Positions 25,918-35,299 of a DNA stretch of 64,000 nt are shown in pieces; the stretch's first letter is position 1; each line of letters begins with the position of its first letter. Below the pieces are notes generated by a model. That model made no database searches and had not been told where the DNA came from. It was given only the letters and a program-made list of their open reading frames with translations. A program made the position numbers and the translations under genes. This DNA is from G965229615 sp965229615 (GTDB lineage Bacteria; Pseudomonadota; Alphaproteobacteria; Rickettsiales; Midichloriaceae): the NCBI GenBank assembly GCA_965229615.1, contig OZ245890.1, positions 558,001 through 622,000 on the forward strand, given 5' to 3'.

Positions 25918-27390
25918 ATGTCGCAAAACGGATCTGCAGAGACGCAACCCAAAAGAAAATGGTTTCCAATAGAAAAACATGAAGCACCAAAATTCATTTG
26001 GACATCCTTCCTTATGATGCTAACAATATATGTATATAGCATTCTTCGTGGTACAAAGGATGCAATGCTTATATCTCAAATGGGAGCAGAGCTTATTAGT
26101 ACAGTGAAACTTTGGGGAGTAACAGGGTCAGCAATTATATTTATGCTTGTATATACAAAAGTTGTTGATATGTTCAAGCGTACAACACTGTATCATATAG
26201 TAAATTGGTTTTTCATGATATTTTTTATCATGTTCTTGCTTGTATTGTATCCAAATATTGATAGTATTTGTCCCGACACATCAAATATGATAACAGCCTT
26301 ACCATACTTGAAGTATTTTTTCTTGATGGTATCGGGCTGGCCATATGCACTTTTTTATATATTTTCAGAGTTATGGGGGAGTGTTATGTTATCACTTACC
26401 TTCTGGCAATTAGCTAACCAAATCACAGCTATTCCTGAAGCAAAACGTTTTTATCCATTGTTTGGTTTTTTTGCGCAATTTGGTTTAGGGCTTGCAGGAA
26501 TGCTCTCAAGTCATATAAGTGGATATGATGATTGGGATGTATCACTTACATATATAACTATTACTGTTGTGTTAGCAGGCATACTGATATCGACTTCAGT
26601 TGAAGTACTTGGTAAAATTGTTGGTAAAGAGACAATAAATGGTGAAAAAAAATCCTCTGGAAAAACAAAAGTGAAACTTAGTTTTGGTGAAAGTATAAGG
26701 TATGTTTTTTCATCAAAATATATAGGCCTTATTACATTACTAATTGTATGCTACGGCATTTCTATCAATCTTGTTGAAGGATTGTGGAAAAAATCAATGA
26801 ACATATATTTACCTGATCCTAGCAGCTATATGAAGTTTAATGGATATGTACAAACAGCCACTGCTATTGCTACGGGACTAGCGATGTTAGGTGGAGCATA
26901 TTTTCTCAAAGTTATGAGCTGGCGAGCTGCAGCAATGCTAACACCAATCATGATATTAGCAACTGGCGTACCATTTTTCATATTCATGGTAATGCGTGAG
27001 GGACTTGATAGTATGCTCATGGTATATGGTATGACTGCTATTGCTGCAGCCGTAATATTTGGTGCAGTGCAAAACGTCCTAAGCAAGGCAACCAAGTACT
27101 CGTTTTTTGATCCTACAAAGGAAATGTCGTATATTCCTTTGGATAATGATCTAAGGTCAAAGGGTAAGGCTGCAGCTGATGTGATAGGTGGACGATTTGG
27201 TAAATCAGGTGGAGCATTAATTCAATTTGTACTACTTTCATTAATGCCAGGAGCTAATCTCTTAAGCCTTGCACCAAGTATGTTTGCAATATTTGTTGTT
27301 ATAATGATTGTTTGGATATTTGCTGCATGCGGTCTTGCAAAGGAATTTAAAGCTAAGACGGAGGAAAGTAATAAGACAGCTGCATCATAA
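25918..27390 (+). CDS. tlc: ATP/ADP translocase (NTT family)
   Basis: Nucleotide transporter of the NTT family used by obligate intracellular bacteria and plastids; it imports host ATP in exchange for ADP or moves other nucleotides, in the inner membrane. The 490-residue product has about 12 membrane segments, starts with a charged cytoplasmic tail, and shows the family segments EAPKFIWTSFLMMLTIYVYSI, SILRGTKDAMLI and the conserved TKEMSYIPLDNDLRSKGKAA loop in the C-terminal half. The paralog type (ATP/ADP exchange versus nucleotide uptake) cannot be decided by eye. This gene is the clearest sign of an intracellular lifestyle. Confidence 0.96.
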   Translation: MSQNGSAETQPKRKWFPIEKHEAPKFIWTSFLMMLTIYVYSILRGTKDAMLISQMGAELISTVKLWGVTGSAIIFMLVYTKVVDMFKRTTLYHIVNWFFMIFFIMFLLVLYPNIDSICPDTSNMITALPYLKYFFLMVSGWPYALFYIFSELWGSVMLSLTFWQLANQITAIPEAKRFYPLFGFFAQFGLGLAGMLSSHISGYDDWDVSLTYITITVVLAGILISTSVEVLGKIVGKETINGEKKSSGKTKVKLSFGESIRYVFSSKYIGLITLLIVCYGISINLVEGLWKKSMNIYLPDPSSYMKFNGYVQTATAIATGLAMLGGAYFLKVMSWRAAAMLTPIMILATGVPFFIFMVMREGLDSMLMVYGMTAIAAAVIFGAVQNVLSKATKYSFFDPTKEMSYIPLDNDLRSKGKAAADVIGGRFGKSGGALIQFVLLSLMPGANLLSLAPSMFAIFVVIMIVWIFAACGLAKEFKAKTEESNKTAAS

Positions 27391-27423
27391 GTTACAGTAT
27401 TTAAGTAGTGTGTTTGTTAATCA

Positions 27424-27432
27424 TGCTATAAT
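27424..27432 (+). promoter_or_regulatory. Extended -10 promoter upstream of the GTA-like gene
   Basis: TGCTATAAT matches the extended -10 consensus TGnTATAAT perfectly. It lies about 93 bp before the start codon at 27525, within the 134-bp tlc-GTA gene spacer. No good -35 is visible, as is common for extended -10 promoters. Confidence 0.45.
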
Positions 27433-27524
27433 TTGAGGTCATTATACTTCAATGTGTGTACTTCCACCAGTATAAGTATGAATGTTATGCTGAATTATAT
27501 ACAGTAATTCAACAGCAGTAAAAC

Positions 27525-30500
27525 ATGGCAACACTTGTATTAGGTGGTATAGGTTCAGCAATAGGAGGCTCTCTCACAAGTACAATATTAGGTGCTACAG
27601 CAGGTAAATTCATTGGTAGTACAATCGGTAAGTCAATAGATGGTTCTATTTTCGGTAGCAGTAGACGCTACACATCTGACAAACCACTGCGTGACATATA
27701 TATACAAGGAACGGAACATGGTAGTGTTATACCTATAGTATTAGGCACAGTCAAAATCGCAGGCAATATTATATGGACATCTAAGTTAAAAAAACACATT
27801 ACAACACATAATACACGAACAGGTAGTAAAATTCGCAGAATAAAGCAAAGTCATACTTCATACATCTATACAATTTCGCTTGCAATAGGAATATGCAATG
27901 GTCCAATATCATCAGTAGCACAAATATGGGCTAATGACATATTATTGCATGATCAACACAATATTAGAATCTATCTTGGAGATGAAGATCAACAACCAGA
28001 TCCGATCATTGAAGCAATACATGGCTCTAGAAATGCTCCAGCGTATAGAGGACTAGCATATGTTGTTATACAAGATTTAAACATAACAGAGTTTGGAAAT
28101 CGTATTCCAAATTTCACATTTGAAGTGTGTAAATATGGATCAAATGCTGTGGAAAGACTCATCGAATCTATTATCATAATACCTGGCAGTGGTGAATTTG
28201 TGTATGACACTAGAGTGCAAGCAACGAGTAATTCACGTGGTTTAGTAGCATTAAATCAGCATCATACACCTAATAAAGCGAATGCTGTTGTTGCACTCGA
28301 TCAAATGAGAACGGTATTACCTAATATCAAATGGATTGCACCAACAGTTGCATGGTTTGCAACTGATTTTGATGCTGGTAAATGCGAAATATTACCAGGT
28401 ATAGAAAGTCATTTGATTGTGACATCGCCAGACGACTGGAAAGTAAGTGATTATATCAGGGAAACAGCACACCTAATATCTACACATGACAAGATGCTAA
28501 ACTATGGAGGTACAACTAATGACGCAAGCGTAGTCAGATACCTTCATGAGCTCAAAGAAAGGCGATATAGCATTATGTTTTATCCAATGTTGATGGTGGA
28601 TCTACAGGGAAAACCTTGGCGTGGAAAAATCAGTGGCACACCTTACGACATCAAACAATTCTTTAATGGAAAACATGGATACAACAGATTTATACTTCAT
28701 TATGCAAATCTTGTTAGTGGATTAGTTGATGCATTCATTATAGGCTCTGAGATGGTATCACTCACAAGCGTGAGAGCAGACGATGGATCATTTCCTGCTG
28801 TTGATGAATTGATAAGCTTGGCAAGTGAAGTGAAAAAAATCCTTGGTCCAAATACAAAGGTGTCGTATGCAGCAAACTGGAGTGAATATCATCACACTGA
28901 GGGAGGTTGGTATAATATGGACAAACTATGGGCATCAGCCAACATTGATTTTGTAGGAATAGATGCATACTTTCCACTCACGAATGTTGCGCAATCAGAA
29001 TATGATATAGCAAGTGTGATGGATGGATGGAAGCAAAACGATGAACCTGCTCCAGAATCTTGTATAAAGAACATTGTATGGTGGTGGAGAAATCACCATG
29101 TAAATCCTGATGGCCAACAAACGCAATGGCAACCAATGATGAAAAAGATATGGTTCACCGAATATGGCTTCCCATCCATATCATGTGCAACAAATCAGCC
29201 AAATATTTTCCCTGATGATACAAGCATTGAATCTGGTTTTCCGAAGTATTCTGATGGTACAACTGATATCCTGGCACAAAGAGTTGCAATACAAGCCACT
29301 GAGATGTATTGGAAAAATTCTAATATGGTTGAAAGAATATTTCTATGGACATGGGATGCTAGGCCTTATCCAACATGGCCTCATAGAACGGATGTATGGA
29401 GTGACGCTAAAAATTGGGCGAAGGGACACTGGGTGAATGGAAAATTTGGTCTTGTTGAATTAAAGGATGTAGTGAGAGTGATATGTTTGCGTGCTGGATT
29501 GAGTGGGACAGATATAGATGTTAGTGAATTGCATGGGATAGTGCATGGCATTGTATTATCTCAAAGTGGGACTGTTAGGAATGTGATGGAAATGTTACAA
29601 CAAGTGTATTTGTTTGATGTTGTTGAGGATGGTGATAAGTTAAAATTCATATCGCATCATAATAACATTAAATGTGAAAAAATTAGTTATGACGAGATAA
29701 TACAAATTGATCATTTTCTAGATAAAATCGATACAGGTAACATCAATGCACCGTTCAGCATTGATATTGAGAGAGCGGTTGATATACCATCAAATTTTTC
29801 TATCAACTGTATTTCTAAAACTAAGGATTATGATTTGATCACCTATGACCTACATATGGATGCAGAATCACTAAGTAAGAAGTCAGTTGAGATTGATTTA
29901 CCAATAGTTATGGGAGAAAAGGATGCTCATAATATAATTATAACAATGCTTTCTGAAGCTTGGGCAACAAGATTGAAATATGATTTTCACCTTCCACTAC
30001 AGTGTAGTACAAAACTATTACCTGGGAATGTTATATCAATTGAAACTGATGGCATAGAACACAAAATTAAAATAACTGCTATTAATATAAAAAGTAATAT
30101 GTTATTGCATGTTAGTGGACAATCACTACATCAACACTTGCAGCCAATGCATAGTGGTCTTAATTTTATTTCACACATACAAAATAACCATAGTGTAGTT
30201 GAACATATTATACTTAGCACAAACGTTGAAATTCTTGATATACCAGCACTTTCACATGAAGATCAAAACAGTGGTAGAATTATCATTGCCGCTACAGGCA
30301 GCAGCAAAAAATGGTTTGGCTGCACGATAAGATATAAAAGCGAGCATTCATCACAATGGAGTTTGCCAATAACGATCATTACACGTGCAGCAATTGGCAT
30401 GGCAACCCAGATTACAGAGCTAACAGATCATATAGATACAATTGCTAAAAATCTCATTATTGATACACAAACACAATTTATAGTACGACTCAATCATGGC

Positions 30501-31172
30501 AAGTTATACAGCATCAGTAGTGAGAAGTTATTTGATGTCAATCATCAAAATGTTGCCATAATAGGTGATGAAATAATAAAATTTGCCAATGCTGAACTGC
30601 AGGAAGATGGGTCATATATCATTAGCAATCTATTGCGTGGTTTATATGGTACTGCTGTCACAAAGCAGCAGAACATGCGATTTGTACCACTTGATCTTAA
30701 TAATTTGACGACAGTACACATCCCTAAGGAATTAAATAATTTGAAGATTTATTATGAGATACAAACCATGCTTGATCATGCTGGTATTAACACAACAACA
30801 GATATTGATGATAAAAAAGTTCAGAGTTTTAAATATCAATCTAATAATTTAAAACCACTTGCACCTATAAATCTAATTTTTGTAAGAGAAAATGCAACAT
30901 ATAGACTACAATGGACTTCCAGGACGTTATCTAATGATTTATTTGTAATTGAAGATAAGCAATTATTTTTTATCAGAATTATCGATGAGATGCAGAATCT
31001 ACTATATGAGGATGTTACAAGAGTGACGTATCATAGTATACCAACAGCTATATCAGACAAATGGCGGAAACTTGGCATAGATGAAATCACCGTATATATC
31101 ATTGCACAATGTGATGAGAATATAAGCAATGAAACAAAAAGCACATGCTACTTATTTCAAATAACTCAATAG
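27525..31172 (+). CDS. Gene transfer agent / phage tail host-specificity protein (RcGTA g15-like)
   Basis: Large baseplate/tail-tip protein of the gene-transfer-agent family (GTA TIM-barrel-like domain protein). The 1215 residues begin with a glycine-rich hydrophobic segment (GGIGSAIGG... GSTIGKSIDG). A tail-hub-like region with YIQGTEHGSVIPIVLGT follows, then a TIM-barrel domain at roughly residues 270-640 (FIIGSEMVSLTS, VSYAANWSEY, GIDAYFPLT, WFTEYGFPS). The beta-rich remainder resembles the Gp13/tail-protein part. No other GTA or phage genes are beside it, although GTA clusters are usually contiguous. The frame is fully intact, arguing for retained function. Confidence 0.9.
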   Translation: MATLVLGGIGSAIGGSLTSTILGATAGKFIGSTIGKSIDGSIFGSSRRYTSDKPLRDIYIQGTEHGSVIPIVLGTVKIAGNIIWTSKLKKHITTHNTRTGSKIRRIKQSHTSYIYTISLAIGICNGPISSVAQIWANDILLHDQHNIRIYLGDEDQQPDPIIEAIHGSRNAPAYRGLAYVVIQDLNITEFGNRIPNFTFEVCKYGSNAVERLIESIIIIPGSGEFVYDTRVQATSNSRGLVALNQHHTPNKANAVVALDQMRTVLPNIKWIAPTVAWFATDFDAGKCEILPGIESHLIVTSPDDWKVSDYIRETAHLISTHDKMLNYGGTTNDASVVRYLHELKERRYSIMFYPMLMVDLQGKPWRGKISGTPYDIKQFFNGKHGYNRFILHYANLVSGLVDAFIIGSEMVSLTSVRADDGSFPAVDELISLASEVKKILGPNTKVSYAANWSEYHHTEGGWYNMDKLWASANIDFVGIDAYFPLTNVAQSEYDIASVMDGWKQNDEPAPESCIKNIVWWWRNHHVNPDGQQTQWQPMMKKIWFTEYGFPSISCATNQPNIFPDDTSIESGFPKYSDGTTDILAQRVAIQATEMYWKNSNMVERIFLWTWDARPYPTWPHRTDVWSDAKNWAKGHWVNGKFGLVELKDVVRVICLRAGLSGTDIDVSELHGIVHGIVLSQSGTVRNVMEMLQQVYLFDVVEDGDKLKFISHHNNIKCEKISYDEIIQIDHFLDKIDTGNINAPFSIDIERAVDIPSNFSINCISKTKDYDLITYDLHMDAESLSKKSVEIDLPIVMGEKDAHNIIITMLSEAWATRLKYDFHLPLQCSTKLLPGNVISIETDGIEHKIKITAINIKSNMLLHVSGQSLHQHLQPMHSGLNFISHIQNNHSVVEHIILSTNVEILDIPALSHEDQNSGRIIIAATGSSKKWFGCTIRYKSEHSSQWSLPITIITRAAIGMATQITELTDHIDTIAKNLIIDTQTQFIVRLNHGKLYSISSEKLFDVNHQNVAIIGDEIIKFANAELQEDGSYIISNLLRGLYGTAVTKQQNMRFVPLDLNNLTTVHIPKELNNLKIYYEIQTMLDHAGINTTTDIDDKKVQSFKYQSNNLKPLAPINLIFVRENATYRLQWTSRTLSNDLFVIEDKQLFFIRIIDEMQNLLYEDVTRVTYHSIPTAISDKWRKLGIDEITVYIIAQCDENISNETKSTCYLFQITQ

Positions 31173-31185
31173 TTTGTGCATGTTG

Positions 31186-31278
31186 TGGTGGAAGGAAAGG
31201 GATTCGAACCCTTGTTACTCTTATATGGAGTAAACATGCTTTCCAGGCATGCGCCTTCGTCCACTCGGCCATCCTTCC
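31186..31278 (-). tRNA. tRNA-Ser (anticodon GGA)
   Basis: The reverse strand folds as a class II tRNA: acceptor GGAAGGA/TCCTTCC, D-arm GCC...GGC, anticodon stem CATGC/GCATG around loop CTGGAAA (anticodon GGA, reading UCC/UCU), long variable arm with stem TACTC/GAGTA, and T-arm AAGGG-TTCGAAT-CCCTT. CCA is encoded at 31186-31188. The discriminator base appears to be A rather than the G usual in bacterial tRNA-Ser. It lies between the GTA-like gene and rplI. Confidence 0.96.
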
Positions 31279-31288
31279 ATATAGATGT

Positions 31289-31750
31289 TTATATACCTTT
31301 TCCTTCATTTCTTACAACATGTAATATTATAGGAGCTATAACATCATGATGTAACCTGATAGTAATGTCATCATATGTTCTAACTTCCTTAATACGTGTT
31401 GGAATCATTATTGTATTATGATCAACCTCTACACTAGAAACATCATATATTGCATGGGCTATATCACGTTGTGTAATAGAGCCATATAGTTTCATATCAT
31501 CACTTGCTTCACCATAAATTGTGATGTTAAGATCACACAGCTTACTTGCAAGTTTCTGTGCAGCTTCCAACAGTTTTTGGTTCTCTAGTTCAATCTCATG
31601 ACGTCTTTTTTCAAACTCTTGTTTGTTTGCTGCTGTTGCCCTTAGTGCTTTGCCCTTTGGCAACAAATGGTTTCTAGCAAAACCATCCTTTACCTGCACG
31701 GTGTCGCCTATGCCACCAAAACGGGATTTTTCTAATAGTATTACTTCCAT
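31289..31750 (-). CDS. rplI: 50S ribosomal protein bL9
   Basis: Two-domain L1-stalk-base protein. The ATG at 31750 gives the expected N terminus MEVILLEKS followed by FGGIGDTVQVKDGFARNHLLPKG; an upstream TTG at 31756 is less likely. A long connecting helix (residues ~45-75) and a C-terminal domain follow, with normal length. It is last in the rpsF-rpsR-rplI operon, with 25 bp to rpsR. Confidence 0.96.
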   Translation of the reverse strand: MEVILLEKSRFGGIGDTVQVKDGFARNHLLPKGKALRATAANKQEFEKRRHEIELENQKLLEAAQKLASKLCDLNITIYGEASDDMKLYGSITQRDIAHAIYDVSSVEVDHNTIMIPTRIKEVRTYDDITIRLHHDVIAPIILHVVRNEGKGI

Positions 31751-31775
31751 GTTCAAATTTTATTTAATTTGTTAT

Positions 31776-32048
31776 TCATGCTGAGAATGGCAACAGAGCA
31801 AGTATCCTAGCTCTTTTTATGCACTGTGCTAGTTTTCTCTGCTTTTTTCTCGAAATATTTGTAATCCGAGATGGAAGAATTCTGCCACCAGTTGTGATAT
31901 ATGTTTTCAAGAGCTCTACATTTTTATAATCTAAAACCGGGGCATCTTTACCAGACAAAGGGCATTTCTTTTTTCCACCTGCTGTACCACTTGTTTTATT
32001 GAACAACATCACACTTGGTATGTATGTATCTTCGTTGTTTATTGTCAT
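31776..32048 (-). CDS. rpsR: 30S ribosomal protein bS18
   Basis: Platform protein that pairs with bS6. The 90 residues contain the CPLSGKDAPVLDYKNVELLKTYI core and the ILPSRITNISRKKQRKLAQCIKRARILALLPF terminus characteristic of the family. It is the middle gene of the rpsF-rpsR-rplI operon. There is no ssb between rpsF and rpsR, unlike in Firmicutes. Confidence 0.96.
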   Translation of the reverse strand: MTINNEDTYIPSVMLFNKTSGTAGGKKKCPLSGKDAPVLDYKNVELLKTYITTGGRILPSRITNISRKKQRKLAQCIKRARILALLPFSA

Positions 32049-32079
32049 AGTTCTTGTATAAGAATTAAATATTTACTAC

Positions 32080-32535
32080 TCATTGTGCTCGAGTGCTTTG
32101 ACTATCATCTGTAGCACTACCTTCAACCATCCCATGTGTAGCAGCTACATCACCATGTGAGCCTTTGCTACTAATTCTTTCAAAGTGCTTCCTATTTTCT
32201 TCAGCTTTGGCCTGCATTATAAATGATGGTTCTTGATCTATCTTATCAACACGAATGGTTAGGAACCTTATAACACTTTCTTTTATCTTATAATTCCTTT
32301 CAAGTTCCTTTACTGCAGCATGTGAAGCTTGAATGCCTAGCATCACATAATGTCCCCGTTTATTCTTCTTTATCATATATGCAAGCTGACGAAACCCCCA
32401 ATATTCATGTTTCACAATCCTTGCTCCCATGGTTTGCAATATTGCTGTGAATTCTTTGGTTATTGCTTTCACATCATGCATTGATGTATCTTGTCTTAAG
32501 ATAAATGTTGTTTCGTAAAAATTGTATGCTGTCAT
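32080..32535 (-). CDS. rpsF: 30S ribosomal protein bS6
   Basis: Small-subunit platform protein. The core ferredoxin-like fold is visible (NFYETTFILRQD, EYWGFRQLAYMIKKNKRGHYVML, ERNYKIKESVIRFLTIRVD). A C-terminal acidic/polar extension to 151 residues (ending SATDDSQSTRAQ) exceeds the ~100-130 of many homologs but is common in alphaproteobacteria. It is the first gene of the operon and has a stable hairpin in its leader. Confidence 0.95.
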   Translation of the reverse strand: MTAYNFYETTFILRQDTSMHDVKAITKEFTAILQTMGARIVKHEYWGFRQLAYMIKKNKRGHYVMLGIQASHAAVKELERNYKIKESVIRFLTIRVDKIDQEPSFIMQAKAEENRKHFERISSKGSHGDVAATHGMVEGSATDDSQSTRAQ

Positions 32536-32875
32536 TTCTATTATTATTACAACTGAGGTTTTATATAATAGGTCTGTAAGGAAACAGATCCACCTCGTGG
32601 ACTATGAGTTGTATTTCATATAGCTCACGATTCTACATTGCTTAGAACCAACTGGCTCAGTACGAATTGAATCATACAATACAAGTTATCTCATTACAAG
32701 GAGTTTTCACAAAATAACATCACATCAACATACTCTTAGGTAATATGAAGCAGGGCAACTAATATGGTGATGTGATGGCAGTAACAACTATCTTTTCATA
32801 TGATCACAACAGAAAGTATGGTAAAATACCAACAATAAATAATCTGTTGAACAAAACAAATTTAGTAATACTTGA
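32536..32875. other. 340-bp divergent spacer between rpsF and mtaB
   Basis: Contains the rpsF leader on the minus strand and the mtaB promoter side on the plus strand. Apart from the hairpin at 32571-32591, an imperfect dyad CTATGA...TCATATAG lies near 32602-32623. No ORF or known ncRNA (SRP, 6S, tmRNA) could be recognised. Confidence 0.5.
32571..32591 (-). promoter_or_regulatory. Leader hairpin of the rpsF operon
   Basis: On the transcribed (minus) strand, GGaTCTGT-TTCCTT-ACAGACC forms a seven-bp stem with a single bulged A, 36 bases before the rpsF start codon. Leaders of rpsF operons in many bacteria bind S6:S18 for feedback control; the location fits, but the CCG signature of the described motif is not seen in this loop. 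Confidence 0.4.
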
Positions 32876-34165
32876 ATGGCAGTAGAAGTTATAACATTTG
32901 GTTGTAGATTAAACACGTATGAAAGTAGTATAATTAGGGACAAGGCAACCACAGCTGGACTTACAAATACATTTATAATCAATAGCTGCGCGGTGACAAG
33001 TGAAGCTGAAAGACAATTGAGACAAAGTATTAGGAGAATCAAAAAGAATCACCCTGATGCTAAGATTGTTGTTACTGGCTGTGCTGCACAAGTCAATGCT
33101 GATAAATATGCTAGTTTGTCCGAAGTTGATGTTGTGATTGGTAATACTGAGAAACTCAGTGATGAAGCTTATAAAATGATAGTTGAGGCAGAAATCAATC
33201 CATCATTAACAGCAAGAGTACAAGGGGCTGTTATGGTGACTGATATAATGCAAAATAATACAATTGTAACATCGACAGTACAGTGGGTTACAGGCAGGGC
33301 TCGAGGATACTTGCAGGTACAAACTGGATGCAATCACAGATGTACATTCTGCATTATACCGTACGGTAGAGGGAACAGTAAGAGTGCACCATTTGGGGCA
33401 ATTTTATCTCAAGCAAAATTTCTCATGGCACAGGGGTATAATGAACTGGTAATAACAGGTGTTGATATTACTGATTATGGTTTGGATATGCCTGGCAAAC
33501 CATCGCTAGGACAACTTGTGAAGAGATTGTTTAGAAATTTACCAAACCTACAACGTTTGAGACTATCATCGGTTGATGTTGCAGAAATTGATGATGATCT
33601 ACTTGATGTTATAGTTAACGAACAGAGATTGATGCCACATCTTCATCTGAGCTTGCAGTCAGGTGATAACATGATCCTAAAACGCATGAAAAGACGTCAT
33701 ACAAGAGAACAAGTTATAGAATTCTGTCAAAATGTTATGTCTGCACGTCCTGATATCGTTTTTGGTGCTGATATCATTGCAGGATTTCCAACTGAAACAG
33801 ATAGCATGTTTGAGAATACATATAAGTTGTTAGAGGAAGTACAAAAAATAATACATCTACATGTCTTTCCATATTCAGAAAGACACGGAACGCCAGCAGC
33901 AAGAATGCCACAAGTTGAAAGAGATATAAGAAAAAAAAGAGCACTATGCCTTAGGAAACTGGGAGATCAATTATTACATGCGCACATGCAACAACAAATT
34001 GGAAAGGGTGTCAAAATAGTGCTTGAAGGTGATAACATTGGTAGGGCTGAAGACTTTTGTGTTGTCAAGATCGACACTGAAACTTTTATGGGTGAACGCG
34101 GAAAAATATATGAATGTACTATCAAAAGTGTAGAGGATGATAAAATGATTGCTAGTTGCTTGTGA
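32876..34165 (+). CDS. mtaB: tRNA t6A methylthiotransferase MtaB
   Basis: Radical-SAM methylthiotransferase converting t6A37 to ms2t6A37. The 429 residues have the N-terminal cluster cysteines (FGCRLNTYES, NSCAVTSEAE, TGCAAQ), the radical SAM cluster CNHRCTFCIIPYGRG (C-x3-C-x2-C) and a C-terminal TRAM-like segment (GERGKIYECTIKSVED). The N-terminal TFGCRLNTYES distinguishes MtaB from MiaB. It precedes tsf on the same strand by 99 bp. Confidence 0.93.
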   Translation: MAVEVITFGCRLNTYESSIIRDKATTAGLTNTFIINSCAVTSEAERQLRQSIRRIKKNHPDAKIVVTGCAAQVNADKYASLSEVDVVIGNTEKLSDEAYKMIVEAEINPSLTARVQGAVMVTDIMQNNTIVTSTVQWVTGRARGYLQVQTGCNHRCTFCIIPYGRGNSKSAPFGAILSQAKFLMAQGYNELVITGVDITDYGLDMPGKPSLGQLVKRLFRNLPNLQRLRLSSVDVAEIDDDLLDVIVNEQRLMPHLHLSLQSGDNMILKRMKRRHTREQVIEFCQNVMSARPDIVFGADIIAGFPTETDSMFENTYKLLEEVQKIIHLHVFPYSERHGTPAARMPQVERDIRKKRALCLRKLGDQLLHAHMQQQIGKGVKIVLEGDNIGRAEDFCVVKIDTETFMGERGKIYECTIKSVEDDKMIASCL

Positions 34166-34264
34166 TAAATCAAAAAATTACATAGAACAATCTGGACGAC
34201 AACAATACGAAATGCTATAAGTTTATTATTTCCTATCAATTAATACAATTAGATCACAACATCC

Positions 34265-35155
34265 ATGAATGAAATTAATGCTAATCTCGTGAAAGAGTTA
34301 AGGGAATCTACAGGTGCTGGTATGATGAACTGCAAAAAAGCCCTTTCTGAGTCAAATGGTGATATTGAAAAAGCCAAGGAATGGTTGCGCAAACAAGGTC
34401 TCAGCAGTGCAAATAAAAAGATGGATAGAACAACATCAGAGGGTGTAATAGCTATAGCATCAAATGCAAATACCGCTACGCTGATAGAATTGAATTCAGA
34501 AACAGACTTTGTAGCAAAAAATGAGAAGTTTATATCATTGGCAAATGCGATAGCAGAAGCAGGCCTAGCAAATGATAGTGCTGATATTGAGTCCCTGCAA
34601 GATTGCAAGATCACTGGTAGCAATGCTACCGTAAATGACGCCATTGTCGAGAGCATAGCAACACTAGGTGAAAATATACGTTTAACAAGAATTGGTTCCG
34701 TATCTATCATGAATGGAGTGATTGAATATTATATACATAATGCAATACCTGGAAGTACAACATGTGGCAAAATAGGTGTTGTTGTTGCAATGGAAACGCC
34801 ATCTACAGTTGTTGATGTGGCAAAACTCAGGACAACTGCAAAACAGATAGCAATGCATATCGCTGCAGCAAAACCTGAAGCACTCAATGTTGAGAGCTTG
34901 CACCCAGCACGTTTACAAAAGGAAAAGGAAATCTTATCAGAAACAGCTAGACAATCAGGTAAACCTGAAAATGTTATAGAAAAGATGATTGAAGGGCGAA
35001 TTCGTAAGTTCTATGAAGAGGTTATATTAATGGAACAGTTCTTCATAATGCAGCCTGATCAAAAGATATCACATGTATTAGAAGCTCTAAGTAAAGATAT
35101 TGGCAATGAAGTTAAATTGTCAGGATATATAAGGTTTTCTGTTGGTGAAGTGTAA
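34265..35155 (+). CDS. tsf: Elongation factor Ts
   Basis: Nucleotide-exchange factor for EF-Tu. The N-terminal UBA-like domain reads VKELRESTGAGMMNCKKALSE with the conserved TGAGMMxCKKAL. The core carries the TDFVAKNEKF motif, and IAMHIAAAKPEAL begins the second half. The 296-residue length is normal. rpsB, which usually precedes tsf, is replaced here by mtaB. Confidence 0.97.
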   Translation: MNEINANLVKELRESTGAGMMNCKKALSESNGDIEKAKEWLRKQGLSSANKKMDRTTSEGVIAIASNANTATLIELNSETDFVAKNEKFISLANAIAEAGLANDSADIESLQDCKITGSNATVNDAIVESIATLGENIRLTRIGSVSIMNGVIEYYIHNAIPGSTTCGKIGVVVAMETPSTVVDVAKLRTTAKQIAMHIAAAKPEALNVESLHPARLQKEKEILSETARQSGKPENVIEKMIEGRIRKFYEEVILMEQFFIMQPDQKISHVLEALSKDIGNEVKLSGYIRFSVGEV

Positions 35156-35214
35156 AAAACATATCTTCATCCTATTTGGCACATATTATAAACTAACATT
35201 TAGTCAAAGTTATT

Positions 35215-35264
35215 ACTTGACAAGTATTATGTCTTAGTGTATACCACTAGCATTGTGGTATAAT
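35215..35264 (+). promoter_or_regulatory. Promoter region with palindromic operator before the orphan at 35.3 kb
   Basis: Palindrome ACTTGACAAGT (35215-35225) contains TTGACA (35217-35222), which is 17 bp from TATACC (35240-35245). A second, extended -10 element TGGTATAAT lies at 35256-35264, perfect to TGnTATAAT and 36 bp before the ATG. The palindrome block repeats the one upstream of atpE with two mismatches in 22 bp. Confidence 0.5.
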
Positions 35265-35299
35265 TCAGATATTCTAACTTAACTAAATTTACTATTAAC

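Noticed and set aside
31099..31308. 69-codon minus-strand frame with WTKAHAWKACLLHIRVTRVR
   Set aside because: It is the conceptual translation of the tRNA-Ser gene, a common false call.
32536..32875. Possible SRP, 6S or RNase P RNA in the rpsF-mtaB spacer
   Set aside because: None of the conserved core sequences of these RNAs could be found.
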